DNA from: Clostridiales bacterium
Lineage (GTDB): Bacteria; Bacillota; Clostridia; Oscillospirales; Acutalibacteraceae
Reading direction: 5' to 3'
NCBI GenBank assembly: GCA_019416455.1
Contig: DXXG01000027.1
Coordinates: forward strand, 186,001-250,000
DNA length: 64,000 bases
Below, piece after piece: positions 24,696 to 32,713 of the stretch. Position 1 is the stretch's first letter; each line of letters starts with the position of its first letter. A program made the translations under genes and the position numbers. Under the pieces are notes generated by a model. It ran no database searches, was not told the origin of the DNA, and saw nothing but the letters and a program-made list of their open reading frames with translations.

Positions 24696-25169
24696 TTAAG
24701 CGCGGAAATCGGTTTTCATAGCGGCGGGCGGAGCAACGTCCGGCGCCGAATAGCCGGGTCCCTGGGGAATGTCGCCACCCATCTGCTCCAGAACTTTCTC
24801 CACTTCATGGAGGTTGCATTCCAAAGTGTTGCGGGCAACCTCAGCAGCGCAGCGGTAGATCTCGTACTGGTTGCTGAGTTTTTCCACGGTTTCCTTGGCC
24901 CGCAGGTAAAGCTGATCGGGATAGCTTGCGGGAAGCTGCCGCAGGGGAATGGTCTGCACTCCCAGAGCTTCGGCCATTTTCAAGCGTTTTTGTTCCTGAC
25001 CCCGGAGAGACAGGGACATGGCCTGCTCCTTTTTTATGATTTCATTCAAAGCCGCCAGATCATCTTTGCGGACGGCGGCGGTTTTCTGCTGGTCCAGTTC
25101 CGTGAGCTGTTCCAGGCTTTCCCGCAGACCGTCTAAAACGGCAAGGTACTCCAGAAATTCTTTTTCCAT
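24696..25169 (-). CDS. flgN: FlgN-family export chaperone
   Basis: 157 residues, mostly helical (EYLAVLDGLRESLEQLTELDQQKTAAVRKDDLAALNEIIKKEQAMSLSLRGQEQKR...). The sequence pattern and place between flgM and flgK identify FlgN, which holds FlgK and FlgL before export. The ATG lies just before the flgM stop, so the two genes are adjacent and probably translationally coupled. Confidence 0.88.
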   Translation of the reverse strand: MEKEFLEYLAVLDGLRESLEQLTELDQQKTAAVRKDDLAALNEIIKKEQAMSLSLRGQEQKRLKMAEALGVQTIPLRQLPASYPDQLYLRAKETVEKLSNQYEIYRCAAEVARNTLECNLHEVEKVLEQMGGDIPQGPGYSAPDVAPPAAMKTDFRA

Positions 25170-25170
25170 A

Positions 25171-25473
25171 TCATGCCTCCTCCGTCAAAAAAAGCATACG
25201 GGCGGCGATGGCCATGGGGTCGGGAGTATATTGCCCGGAGGAGACTTCCTGCTTCAACCTTTGGACATCTCCGGTGGTAACGGAGGTACGCACCTCCTGA
25301 GAGAGACGGCTGACCAGCTGCATATGGAAACTTCTTTCCTCGGAAGAGGAGGATATGGTAAGTGAGTCATAGCTGGGTTCATGGGAAACCTGAGCCAGTT
25401 CCTCTTTTTCCGTGGTGGAGAAGTAGGTTTTAGCCGGTTTGATATTGGAGATGGCTCCAGAAGAAGTCAGCAT
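25171..25473 (-). CDS. flgM: Anti-sigma-28 factor FlgM
   Basis: 100 residues. The N-terminal 50 are polar and probably disordered, and the C-terminal part (VQRLKQEVSSGQYTPDPMAIAARML) is the sigma-28-binding FlgM motif. FlgM holds sigma-28 until hook completion, when it is exported. It is the first gene of flgM-flgN-flgK-flgL-DUF6470-fliW-csrA and is itself behind a sigma-28-type promoter, a negative feedback loop. Confidence 0.9.
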   Translation of the reverse strand: MLTSSGAISNIKPAKTYFSTTEKEELAQVSHEPSYDSLTISSSSEERSFHMQLVSRLSQEVRTSVTTGDVQRLKQEVSSGQYTPDPMAIAARMLFLTEEA

Positions 25474-25501
25474 GGAATCTCACATCCTTTCGCGATGAAT
25501 T

Positions 25502-25531
25502 CTAAAACCCAGCCCCGAAGCCGGGTTTTAG
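25502..25531 (-). promoter_or_regulatory. Hairpin in the flgM leader
   Basis: TAAAACCC(GG) pairs with (CT)GGGTTTTA around CTTCGGGG. It lies between the sigma-28-type promoter and the flgM ribosome site and is followed by GAATTC, not a T-run, so it is in the mRNA leader and may protect or attenuate it. Confidence 0.5.
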
Positions 25532-25561
25532 GACATGATTTTGTTTGTTAGCTTACTTATT

Positions 25562-25588
25562 ATATCGGCGCGGAATCTATAAAAATAA
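25562..25588 (-). promoter_or_regulatory. Sigma-28-type promoter of flgM
   Basis: On the minus strand: TTAT, 15 bp, GCCGATAT. The -10 element is near consensus. The -35 half lies in the T-rich tail of the cheB terminator. Confidence 0.75.
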
Positions 25589-25589
25589 G

Positions 25590-25616
25590 AAATGGCAGGA
25601 AAAAATCCCGCCATTT
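25590..25616 (-). terminator. Terminator after cheB
   Basis: On the minus strand, AAATGGCGGG pairs with CCTGCCATTT around a T-rich loop, followed by a T-rich stretch. It sits 31 bp after the cheB stop and abuts the flgM promoter. Confidence 0.7.
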
Positions 25617-25647
25617 CCAAAAATTCTTCCATATATTTCTATATTAT

Positions 25648-26691
25648 TTAAATAGAAAGGGACTTCAAATGACGCATCAGCGTTCCGGCGATATTCTCGC
25701 AGGAAGCCTGGACAACCACAGCGCCCTTCTTGTAAGCCACCATAGGCATGCCGTACACCACACAGGAATCCTTATCCTGGCCGATGGTGTAAGCGCCCCG
25801 TTTGCGCATGGCTAAAAGTCCGTCGGCGCCGTCCTCGCCCATGCCGGTCATAATGATGCCCACCATTTTGCAGCTCACGTTTTCCGCCATGGAGCGGAAC
25901 AGCACATTGACGGAAGGCCGGTGTCCGGAAACTTTTTCCCCGTAAGTGCAGGAAAGGGTGTACCGTGTGCCGTTGCGGACCACACGGGCTTGGTAATCCG
26001 CAGGGGCGATCAATGCTAGGCCGGGATGGATCTCATCCCCGTCTTTGGCTTCCCGGACCTCCATGGCGCACAGCTTGTTCAGCCGGTCGGCGTACATCTT
26101 GGTAAACCCAGGGGGCATATGCTGTACGATCACCATGCCGGGGATATCCGCGGGCAGATGTTTCATCACTTCCAAGGTTGCCTCAGTGCCGCCGGTGGAA
26201 GCGCCCAGGCCAATAATGATCTGCTGGCCGAAATTGGTGTGCAGAGGTGATACAGCATGTACGGGAACGGAACTGGACACGGAGGCCGAGGGCAGGTGGA
26301 CTTTTGCCTTGGAGGCGATCAGCACCTTTTGAGTCAGCGTATGGATAAAGATCTCATAGCCTTCCTTTTCGGGTTTGCGCACGAAGTCCACCGCGCCTGC
26401 CGCCAGGGCATCGAACACTTTCAAGTTCAAAGAGGATACCAGGATCACCGGCAGGGGATGGGTGGGTAAAAACTGCTTGAGAAAATCAATGCCGTTCAAA
26501 CCAGGCATCTCCACGTCCATGGTCATCACGTCGGGCTTGAGCTGGGGGACTTTCGCCCTGGCGTCCAGCGCGTTTACCGCGTAACCGACCACTTCGATCT
26601 GGGGATGGGCAGAAAGTCCTTTGATGATCATGCTGCGGGCCAGCATGGAATCATCCACAACCATCACCCGGATTTTGTTGACAGGGATCAC
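25648..26691 (-). CDS. cheB: Chemotaxis response regulator/methylesterase CheB
   Basis: 347 residues from the GTG at 26691, which has AAGGAAGGTGAT 5 bases upstream; a GTG three codons earlier overlaps the cheR stop. A receiver domain comes first (VVDDS acidic pocket, DVEMPGLNG with the phospho-acceptor Asp, then a switch Lys in RKPEKEG). The C-terminal methylesterase domain holds the catalytic Ser (GLGASTGGTEA), His (VQHMPPGFT) and Asp (TGMGEDGADGL). CheB removes methyl groups from chemoreceptors. It is the last gene of cheA-cheW-cheR-cheB. Confidence 0.96.
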   Translation of the reverse strand: MIPVNKIRVMVVDDSMLARSMIIKGLSAHPQIEVVGYAVNALDARAKVPQLKPDVMTMDVEMPGLNGIDFLKQFLPTHPLPVILVSSLNLKVFDALAAGAVDFVRKPEKEGYEIFIHTLTQKVLIASKAKVHLPSASVSSSVPVHAVSPLHTNFGQQIIIGLGASTGGTEATLEVMKHLPADIPGMVIVQHMPPGFTKMYADRLNKLCAMEVREAKDGDEIHPGLALIAPADYQARVVRNGTRYTLSCTYGEKVSGHRPSVNVLFRSMAENVSCKMVGIIMTGMGEDGADGLLAMRKRGAYTIGQDKDSCVVYGMPMVAYKKGAVVVQASCENIAGTLMRHLKSLSI

Positions 26692-26696
26692 AGCGA

Positions 26697-27563
26697 TCAC
26701 CTTCCTTTTTGGAATGTGGCAGGCGCCAAACGGCGATAGGGGGCGTTTTGTCCCAGATTTTCCGAGTAGCTGATCAGCAGGTATCCCCCGGGTACCGTGG
26801 CGTCGTAAAAACGTTGGACCAGCGCGTCTTTGGTGGGCTGGTCAAAGTAGATCATTACATTGCGGCAGAAAATAACGTCGAATTTTCTGCGGAATTTGAT
26901 GGGGTCCATCAGGTTGAATGTGCGGAAGATCACGTTGTTCCGGATATTGGGCGCCACCTGATAGCGTCCGTCGGGCTGGGGACGGAAGTATTTCCGTTTC
27001 CAATCCGCAGGGATGGTATCCGGCAGGTCATAGATGCCTTTTTGAGCCTTGTCCAGTGCCTGGGCGGAAATGTCCGTGGCCAGGATGCGGGTGTCCCACT
27101 GACTGGCCTGGGGGCCCAGGTAGTCGAACAGGTACATGGAGAGGTTATAGGGCTCTTCCCCGGAGGAACAGCCGGCGCTCCAAATGGCCAGCACCTTGTC
27201 TTTTTGGTGGCGGTGGATCAGATCAGGGATGATCTTTTGCCGGAAATATTCCAGATGGTCCACTTCCCGCATGAAAAACGTGTAGTTGGTGGTGAGCTTG
27301 TTGAGCAGCAGAGTGACTTCTTCCTGGTCCTTGGTTTTCAGAATATGATCCACGAACTGGGTAAAGTCCTTATAGCCACGCTGCCGGATGGAAGCGGACA
27401 GACGGCCCACGATCAGCTGACGTTTTTTCGACAGATCGATGCCGTAATTTTTCTGCATGAACTCCGACAAGCGAAGAAAATCGGCGTTGGTGATATTCAG
27501 CGGAGCGAATCGGAAATCCGAAGGGGCTTCCGCGCCAAAGGTGTTGTTTTCGGTGTTACTCAT
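26697..27563 (-). CDS. cheR: Chemotaxis protein methyltransferase CheR
   Basis: 288 residues. The N-terminal helical domain is followed by an SAM-dependent methyltransferase fold (IWSAGCSSGEEPYNLSM; ILATDISAQALDKA; FDVIFCRNVMIYFD; PGGYLLISYSENL). CheR methylates glutamates of chemoreceptors for adaptation. It overlaps cheW by 8 bp. The local receptor at 8.0-9.8 kb lacks a C-terminal docking peptide, so methylation there would not use tethering. Confidence 0.96.
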   Translation of the reverse strand: MSNTENNTFGAEAPSDFRFAPLNITNADFLRLSEFMQKNYGIDLSKKRQLIVGRLSASIRQRGYKDFTQFVDHILKTKDQEEVTLLLNKLTTNYTFFMREVDHLEYFRQKIIPDLIHRHQKDKVLAIWSAGCSSGEEPYNLSMYLFDYLGPQASQWDTRILATDISAQALDKAQKGIYDLPDTIPADWKRKYFRPQPDGRYQVAPNIRNNVIFRTFNLMDPIKFRRKFDVIFCRNVMIYFDQPTKDALVQRFYDATVPGGYLLISYSENLGQNAPYRRLAPATFQKGR

Positions 27564-28056
27564 GGATCACCTGAGCTCCTTCCAAGACCAGCATGGTGCC
27601 GGAGCCGTCAGGCAGGGAGCACATGCCGGAGACCAGTTTTTGATTGCTCTGGGCGGGGAGGGGCAGGATATCCTCTTTGGGAATGTCCACCATCTGATCC
27701 ACCGCGTCCACCAAGATGCCGATCTGGGTGTTCTCGATATTCAGCACGATCACCAGGCAATCGTCTTTCGGTTCTTTGCCCAAGCGGAGACGGATATCCA
27801 AAATGGGGACGATCTGTCCGCGCAGATTGATAATGCCTCTCACATAGGGGGGGAGCATAGGCAGATGGGTGATGGAGTGATTGGTGATGATCTCCACCAC
27901 ATACTCGGCCGCCACACCGATCTTCAGCTCGTCGCTGATAAAGATCAGGAATTTCTTGGTTTCCACCGCGGCCTGTTCCTGCTGGGAAGCCAAGCTGCTC
28001 ACCTGGTCTTCCGTCATGAACATCATATCTTCATTCAAAGTATCCAAAGTATCCAT
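27556..28056 (-). CDS. cheW: Chemotaxis coupling protein CheW
   Basis: 166 residues. A CheW/SH3-like domain covers about 33-155 (KKFLIFISDELKIGVAAEYVVEII; LPPYVRGIINLRGQIVPILDIRLRLG). It links receptors to CheA. A short N-terminal acidic extension (DTLDTLNEDMMFMTEDQ) precedes the domain. It lies 25 bp after cheA and overlaps cheR. Confidence 0.95.
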   Translation of the reverse strand: MDTLDTLNEDMMFMTEDQVSSLASQQEQAAVETKKFLIFISDELKIGVAAEYVVEIITNHSITHLPMLPPYVRGIINLRGQIVPILDIRLRLGKEPKDDCLVIVLNIENTQIGILVDAVDQMVDIPKEDILPLPAQSNQKLVSGMCSLPDGSGTMLVLEGAQVIHE

Positions 28057-28081
28057 AATAAAAGGGTCACGCCTCCTCTTG

Positions 28082-30181
28082 TTAACCTACCCCGTGCGCG
28101 GCTTTGTAAAGATTGGCCACGTCCAGAATCACGCTGATGCTGCCGTCGCCCAGAAGGGTGCAGCCGTTGATGCCATAAGCCTTGATGTTGAAGTTGTTCA
28201 AGTAGCTGGGCAGCTGTTTGACCACGACCTGCTGTTCGCCCAGAAGCTCATCCACGAACAAGCAGTAAGAAACTTCGCCGGATTCCAGCCACAGCAGGAT
28301 GCCGTCGCCGATCTCGGAAGCGCCGTTTTCCAGCTGGTAAAGATCTCTGGCCCGGACGATGGGATAGAAGCTGTCCACACACTTGATCATTTCCCGGTTG
28401 GCCGCGTCGTGAATGACGTCGTCCTGGGAGACCTTGAAGCTCTGGCGGATATTGTTGATGGGAATAGTGAAGATGGAGTCGCCCACGGAGACCTCCATGC
28501 CGTCCATGATAGACATGGTCAGGGGGATCTTCAACGTGGTGGTCATGCCCTTGCCGGCCTCGCTGGAGATGCTCACCGTGCCGCCCACTTCCTCGATGTT
28601 CCGTTTCACAACGTCCATGCCCACGCCTCTGCCGGAATATTCCGTGACTTCGGTGTTGGTGGAGAAACCGGGCAGCATGAGGAAGTTGAGGATCTCCTTG
28701 GGAGAATAGTCCACGTCGGGAGAAGCCAGGCCGTTCTTGATGGCCTTTTTCAGTACGCCGTCCAGGTTGACACCCTGGCCGTCGTCCTTGACCTCGATGA
28801 TGACTTCACTGCCGGTGTCCCGGGCGGAGAGGATGATCTCGCCCACAGGGTCTTTGCCGGCGGCGATCCGGTCGGCTTCGTTTTCTTCGATGCCGTGGTC
28901 CATGGAATTTCTCACGATATGCATGATGGGGTCGCCGATGCTGTCCACGATGGTCTTATCCACTTCGGTGTCCTCGCCCACCAGAGTGAGTTTCGCCCGT
29001 TTGTTCAGCTTCTTGCTCATGTCGCGGACGATGCGGTTCATCTTCTGGAAGGAAGCGGACACAGGCACCATGCGCAGGGACATGGAAACGTCCTGGAGCT
29101 CATCGGTGAGCTTGCGCAGCTGCCGGGCGGACTTGGTGAAGCGGTCCAGCTGCAAGCCCTTCAAGTCGGGGGAAGCGGTGACCATGGACTCGGTGATGAC
29201 GATCTCGCCCACCACGGCGGCCAGCTGATCCAGCTTGCTCAGGTTGACGCTGATCAAGCTCTCCTTGGGATGCTGGGCGGCGGGGGACTGAGAGGAGTTG
29301 TTCTGCGCGGCGGCAGGCTTGGGAGCGGCAGCGGCAGGAGTCGGGGCGGCAGGAGCGTTCTGCGCGGCGGGGGTCTCCTTGGGCTGTTCCGCGGGAGCCT
29401 GGGGAGCCAGGTCCTCGATCTGATAGGACTGCACGAAGCCGGAGGAGGTGACCGTCTTTACCGCGTTTTCCCGGACATCTTCCGATTTGAACCAGAGATA
29501 GAAGCCCTTGTCTACGATCTGTTCAGCGGTGGAGGGATCCGTTTCCACATCGGCGGGCTGGAAGGTGAAATCCGATTCGGGGCAGTAATCCCGGATGGAG
29601 TTCACCAGCATGAAAGCACGCAGGTTTTCCATGCCGCAGCCCTGGTCGAAGATCACGTGGAGCTGATAGGGGAACCCGGCTGCCGACGCGGGAACATCAG
29701 CGGCAGGGGCAGCGGGCGCCGCAGGAGCCCCCTGAGCGGAAGCGGCGGGAGCCGGGGCGGCAGGGGGGGCCTCGCCCTTAATTTTAGCCATCAGGCTATT
29801 AATATTTTCAAGAAGGCTGTCGATATTATCACTGAGGGGCTGGCTGCTCTCTATTTTTTCGACCTCCCCCCGGAAGTAGTCGATGGCCTGGAACAACAGG
29901 TCAAACAGGGCGGGCCGGTCGTCCACAGAGACGACATCCATGGACTTGTCCCGGATGATAAAGAACAGATCCTCGATGTGGTGAGCCACAGTGGATAGGT
30001 TGTTGAACTCCATCATGGCGGAAGATCCTTTGATCGTGTGCATGATGCGGAAGATCTCATTGACGTTGTCTTCCGAAAAAGTGTCCACTTTTTCCGCTTC
30101 GAGAACGATGCTCTCCAGCTGCTCCAGCAGCGAGTTTGTTTCAAAAATATAAGCGTCTAAAATGTCTTTACCACTATCCAT
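28082..30181 (-). CDS. cheA: Chemotaxis histidine kinase CheA
   Basis: 699 residues with the full CheA layout. P1 Hpt: phospho-acceptor His48 in MHTIKGSSAM. An Ala/Pro linker (about 138-165) leads to P2 (about 166-260, YQLHVIFDQGCGMENLRAF...), then a second Ala/Pro linker. P3 dimerisation and P4 HATPase follow (N-box MHIVRNSMDHGIE, G1 DDGQGVN, G2 GRGVGMDVVK), and the C-terminal P5 is CheW-like. It autophosphorylates and passes phosphate to CheY and CheB. No cheY is in this window. The operon cheA-W-R-B has a near-consensus sigma-28 promoter. Confidence 0.97.
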   Translation of the reverse strand: MDSGKDILDAYIFETNSLLEQLESIVLEAEKVDTFSEDNVNEIFRIMHTIKGSSAMMEFNNLSTVAHHIEDLFFIIRDKSMDVVSVDDRPALFDLLFQAIDYFRGEVEKIESSQPLSDNIDSLLENINSLMAKIKGEAPPAAPAPAASAQGAPAAPAAPAADVPASAAGFPYQLHVIFDQGCGMENLRAFMLVNSIRDYCPESDFTFQPADVETDPSTAEQIVDKGFYLWFKSEDVRENAVKTVTSSGFVQSYQIEDLAPQAPAEQPKETPAAQNAPAAPTPAAAAPKPAAAQNNSSQSPAAQHPKESLISVNLSKLDQLAAVVGEIVITESMVTASPDLKGLQLDRFTKSARQLRKLTDELQDVSMSLRMVPVSASFQKMNRIVRDMSKKLNKRAKLTLVGEDTEVDKTIVDSIGDPIMHIVRNSMDHGIEENEADRIAAGKDPVGEIILSARDTGSEVIIEVKDDGQGVNLDGVLKKAIKNGLASPDVDYSPKEILNFLMLPGFSTNTEVTEYSGRGVGMDVVKRNIEEVGGTVSISSEAGKGMTTTLKIPLTMSIMDGMEVSVGDSIFTIPINNIRQSFKVSQDDVIHDAANREMIKCVDSFYPIVRARDLYQLENGASEIGDGILLWLESGEVSYCLFVDELLGEQQVVVKQLPSYLNNFNIKAYGINGCTLLGDGSISVILDVANLYKAAHGVG

Positions 30182-30222
30182 GAGATAAAATACACCGCCT
30201 TACTATGTTTTCTACTTATAGA

Positions 30223-30249
30223 TTATCGGCAGGCGGAGAAAAAAATTAA
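30223..30249 (-). promoter_or_regulatory. Sigma-28 promoter of the cheA operon
   Basis: On the minus strand: TTAA, exactly 15 bp, GCCGATAA. The -10 half is a perfect match to the flagellar consensus. It lies 42 bp before the cheA start. Confidence 0.85.
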
Positions 30250-30286
30250 GTAGTACATGGTAAGAATTGTCATAGAGGTGTGAAGA

Positions 30287-31714
30287 ATGGCTGAAGTTTT
30301 GGGGGCGACTAACCCGGTGCCGGGTTATGATAACGCCGTTACCAATAGGAATTTGCCGGTATCGCCGGAAAATACCCAAATACAGAACGTGGCGGACCCC
30401 AACAGGGTGATACGGCCGGACGGCCGGACAGAGCAGCAGGACAGCGGCGCTCTCAGCGACGGGAAGATCCGCTACGATTCCAATTTTCAAACGTTTTTAC
30501 AGCGATTGAAAGAAGCCCCGGGCATGTTGGAAAGCCTTTCGGGGCTATTTCGCATGGGGACGGTAGTTTCCTCGGGAATGAGCGAGGGGATCGCGGCGGA
30601 CATGTCCAAGATCCTGCAAATGCTGCAAATGGACGAGGGACAGCTGCTCCAGTTTCTCACCGAGCAGTTCAAGACGGGGTCCCGCTATAAGGGAGTTCTG
30701 TTTGCCTTGCTGCGCAACGCCTATAAGCGGGCGGCCTCGGAAGGGGTGCAGGCGGATATCCTGCAATTTTTAAAAAGCTACGCGGACTATTCCTCCACAG
30801 CCCATTTGGAGGCGAATCTGCTGCGGAACCTGCGGGGCATGGCGGACGCTATGCCGAAAAGCTGGGCCCAAAGGCTTTTGGAACTGACCGCCCAGCTGGA
30901 AAACGGCATCGCCGCGGGAGACCGGGCGGGGAACTTGGCGCTGCTGCGCCAGCAGGTGTTCCCCCACATGGCCAATTACGTGAACCAGACCCATGACATG
31001 GGCACAGCCCGGATGCTGTTGTCCCTGCTGACCCTGGACATGGCCCGGTACGAGAACGGTTCGGAAGAGAACCTGCTCCAGGCGTTCCACCGCCTGACAG
31101 GATACGGCACGTTGAAGGATCAGCTGGGCAAGATCGACGATAAGTCACTGCTGGCGCTGTTCCGCCGCAGTCAGTTCGATCAGTCCTCCGCGGCGGTGGA
31201 GTACGCCAACCATCTGGCGGACGCCGCGGCCAGAGCTCTGCGGGGCGAGGGGGACGCTCAGGTGCAGGAGATGTTCCAGCAGCTGGTGAAAGCCATGCTG
31301 GTGAACGAGAGCGTCTACATGCCCTTGAACCACTATTTGATCCCCATGGAGCTGGACGGCCGCATGTTGTTTTCCGAACTTTGGGTGGATCCTGACGCGG
31401 ATGAGGACCAGAACAAGGAAGGCGCCCAGCAGGGCGGGGCGGCAAAATTGCTGCTGAAGATGGATATACAGTCCCTGGGACTGTTCGACATAGTGCTTTT
31501 GGCAAAGGAGCGGGAGGTGGAGATGCAGATCTCCTGCCCGGAGAAGGTGGCGGCGTTTTCCAAACGGATCGAGCAGGGCGTGTCGGAGATCCTGACCCGC
31601 AACGGCTTGACGCCCACCAAGGTGGTGGCTCGCCAGATGATGCGGCCGCTGACCATCACCGAGGTATTCCCAAAAATTTTTGAAGGGAAGAACAGCGTAG
31701 ATGTCAAAGTCTGA
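30287..31714 (+). CDS. FliK/YlqG-like protein (flagellar hook-length control domain)
   Basis: 475 residues. The long N-terminal part is helical and shows no motif I know. The C-terminal part (about 385-460, MDIQSLGLFDIVLLAKEREVEMQISCPEKVAAFSKRI...ILTRNGL) resembles the conserved C-terminal domain of FliK. In Bacillus subtilis the pair ylqG-ylqH has the same order, with ylqH an FlhB-like protein, and here the next gene is FlhB-like too. A role with the type III export gate is therefore likely, though a substrate-switch or motility-unrelated job remains possible. It overlaps the next gene by 14 bp. Confidence 0.65.
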   Translation: MAEVLGATNPVPGYDNAVTNRNLPVSPENTQIQNVADPNRVIRPDGRTEQQDSGALSDGKIRYDSNFQTFLQRLKEAPGMLESLSGLFRMGTVVSSGMSEGIAADMSKILQMLQMDEGQLLQFLTEQFKTGSRYKGVLFALLRNAYKRAASEGVQADILQFLKSYADYSSTAHLEANLLRNLRGMADAMPKSWAQRLLELTAQLENGIAAGDRAGNLALLRQQVFPHMANYVNQTHDMGTARMLLSLLTLDMARYENGSEENLLQAFHRLTGYGTLKDQLGKIDDKSLLALFRRSQFDQSSAAVEYANHLADAAARALRGEGDAQVQEMFQQLVKAMLVNESVYMPLNHYLIPMELDGRMLFSELWVDPDADEDQNKEGAQQGGAAKLLLKMDIQSLGLFDIVLLAKEREVEMQISCPEKVAAFSKRIEQGVSEILTRNGLTPTKVVARQMMRPLTITEVFPKIFEGKNSVDVKV

Positions 31715-32072
31715 AGAGAACATAGAAAAAAAGGCTCAGGCCGGGACCCAGCAGACAGGGGGCGGCGCTCGAAGAGCGGTGGCCCTCCAGTATGGCGCTG
31801 GGGACGCCGCTCCGGTGGTGGTGGCCTCGGGCATGGGATATATGGCGGAAAAGATCGTGGAGGTGGCCGCCGACAGCGGCGTGCCGGTCTACGAGGACGA
31901 TTCCTTGGCCACAGTGCTGACGCAGCTCCGCTTGGGACAGGAGATCCCGGAAGAGCTGTATCAGGCCATTGTGGAAATTTATTTGTATTTCCTGAAATTC
32001 GATCCTAACCAGCGGGAGGACCGTTCGGAAAAGGGATCGGAAACAGGGACTGGTAAGGAGGCGGTGGAGTGA
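31701..32072 (+). CDS. FlhB C-terminal-domain-like (YlqH/FhlB) protein
   Basis: 123 residues without membrane segments. RRAVALQYGAGDAAPVVVASGMGYMAEKIVEVAADSGVPVYEDDSLATVLTQLRLGQEIPEELYQAIVEIYLYF matches the cytoplasmic tail of FlhB after its NPTH cleavage site (normally A-V-x-L-x-Y...AP-x-V-x-A-x-G). Such stand-alone FlhB_C proteins can substitute in part for the FlhB tail in substrate switching. It overlaps its upstream partner by 14 bp and the downstream PilZ gene by 4. Confidence 0.85.
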   Translation: MSKSEENIEKKAQAGTQQTGGGARRAVALQYGAGDAAPVVVASGMGYMAEKIVEVAADSGVPVYEDDSLATVLTQLRLGQEIPEELYQAIVEIYLYFLKFDPNQREDRSEKGSETGTGKEAVE

Positions 32073-32680
32073 ATCAGGAAGGCAGCGAAAACCGGTACTT
32101 GCTATTGGACAGCCGCAATGTTCCTTTGGCGTACGGCCGGTTGGAAAAGCCGCCCCGCGCGAATTGCTTTCAGATGCGGGTGTTGGACGGAAAAGTGAGG
32201 GAGGTGCTCCACCACGAAGTGGTCCAAGCCGTCAGCGTCTCGGAGGACGGCAGCGGGCTGTTGGGACGCATCCTGCAAAGGGATGGAGACAGCCTTGTGC
32301 TGGAAAGATTGCGGGACTTGGGGGATGCCGGAAGGCAAAACCTCCGGATGCCGGTATCGTTCCAATCGTTCCTCTATCCGGTCACCGGAGACTGGAAGGG
32401 ACGATGCGCGGTGGAATCCTTAGACCTGAGCTGCGGCGGCGTGGCGTTCTTTTGCAGTCAGGAGCTGCAGCAGGGGGAGTTGGCGGAGATCGTGATCCCT
32501 ATCACTTCGTCTCCGCTGGTGGTCACTTGTGAGATCCTCCGGCGAAGGCCGGAGATCCGGGAAGTGCCGCTGTATCAGGCGAAATTTGTGAATTTGTGCC
32601 ACGGAGAGGAAATGCTGATACGGGAAGCTGTTTTTTCCGTGCAGTTGAGCAGCCAGCCGGACGGCTCCGGGCGGCGATGA
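32069..32680 (+). CDS. PilZ-domain protein
   Basis: 203 residues from a GTG that overlaps the previous stop (GTGA). The c-di-GMP-binding motifs are RQNLR at 89-93 (RxxxR) and DLSCGG at 119-124 (D/NxSxxG), with a PilZ beta-barrel to about 195. It thus probably binds c-di-GMP. The preceding 80 residues may be a second beta-rich domain (a YcgR-N-like arrangement). Its place next to FliK- and FlhB-like genes and before SLH genes suggests a link between c-di-GMP and the flagellum or surface. Confidence 0.8.
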   Translation: MNQEGSENRYLLLDSRNVPLAYGRLEKPPRANCFQMRVLDGKVREVLHHEVVQAVSVSEDGSGLLGRILQRDGDSLVLERLRDLGDAGRQNLRMPVSFQSFLYPVTGDWKGRCAVESLDLSCGGVAFFCSQELQQGELAEIVIPITSSPLVVTCEILRRRPEIREVPLYQAKFVNLCHGEEMLIREAVFSVQLSSQPDGSGRR

Positions 32681-32713
32681 TAAAACAGCAAGCAGGAGGA
32701 AAGGAACCAAACT

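Noticed and set aside
27881..29998. A 705-codon frame on the plus strand opposite cheA
   Set aside because: cheA shows complete domain motifs; the opposite frame is His/Gly/Val-rich with no recognised fold.
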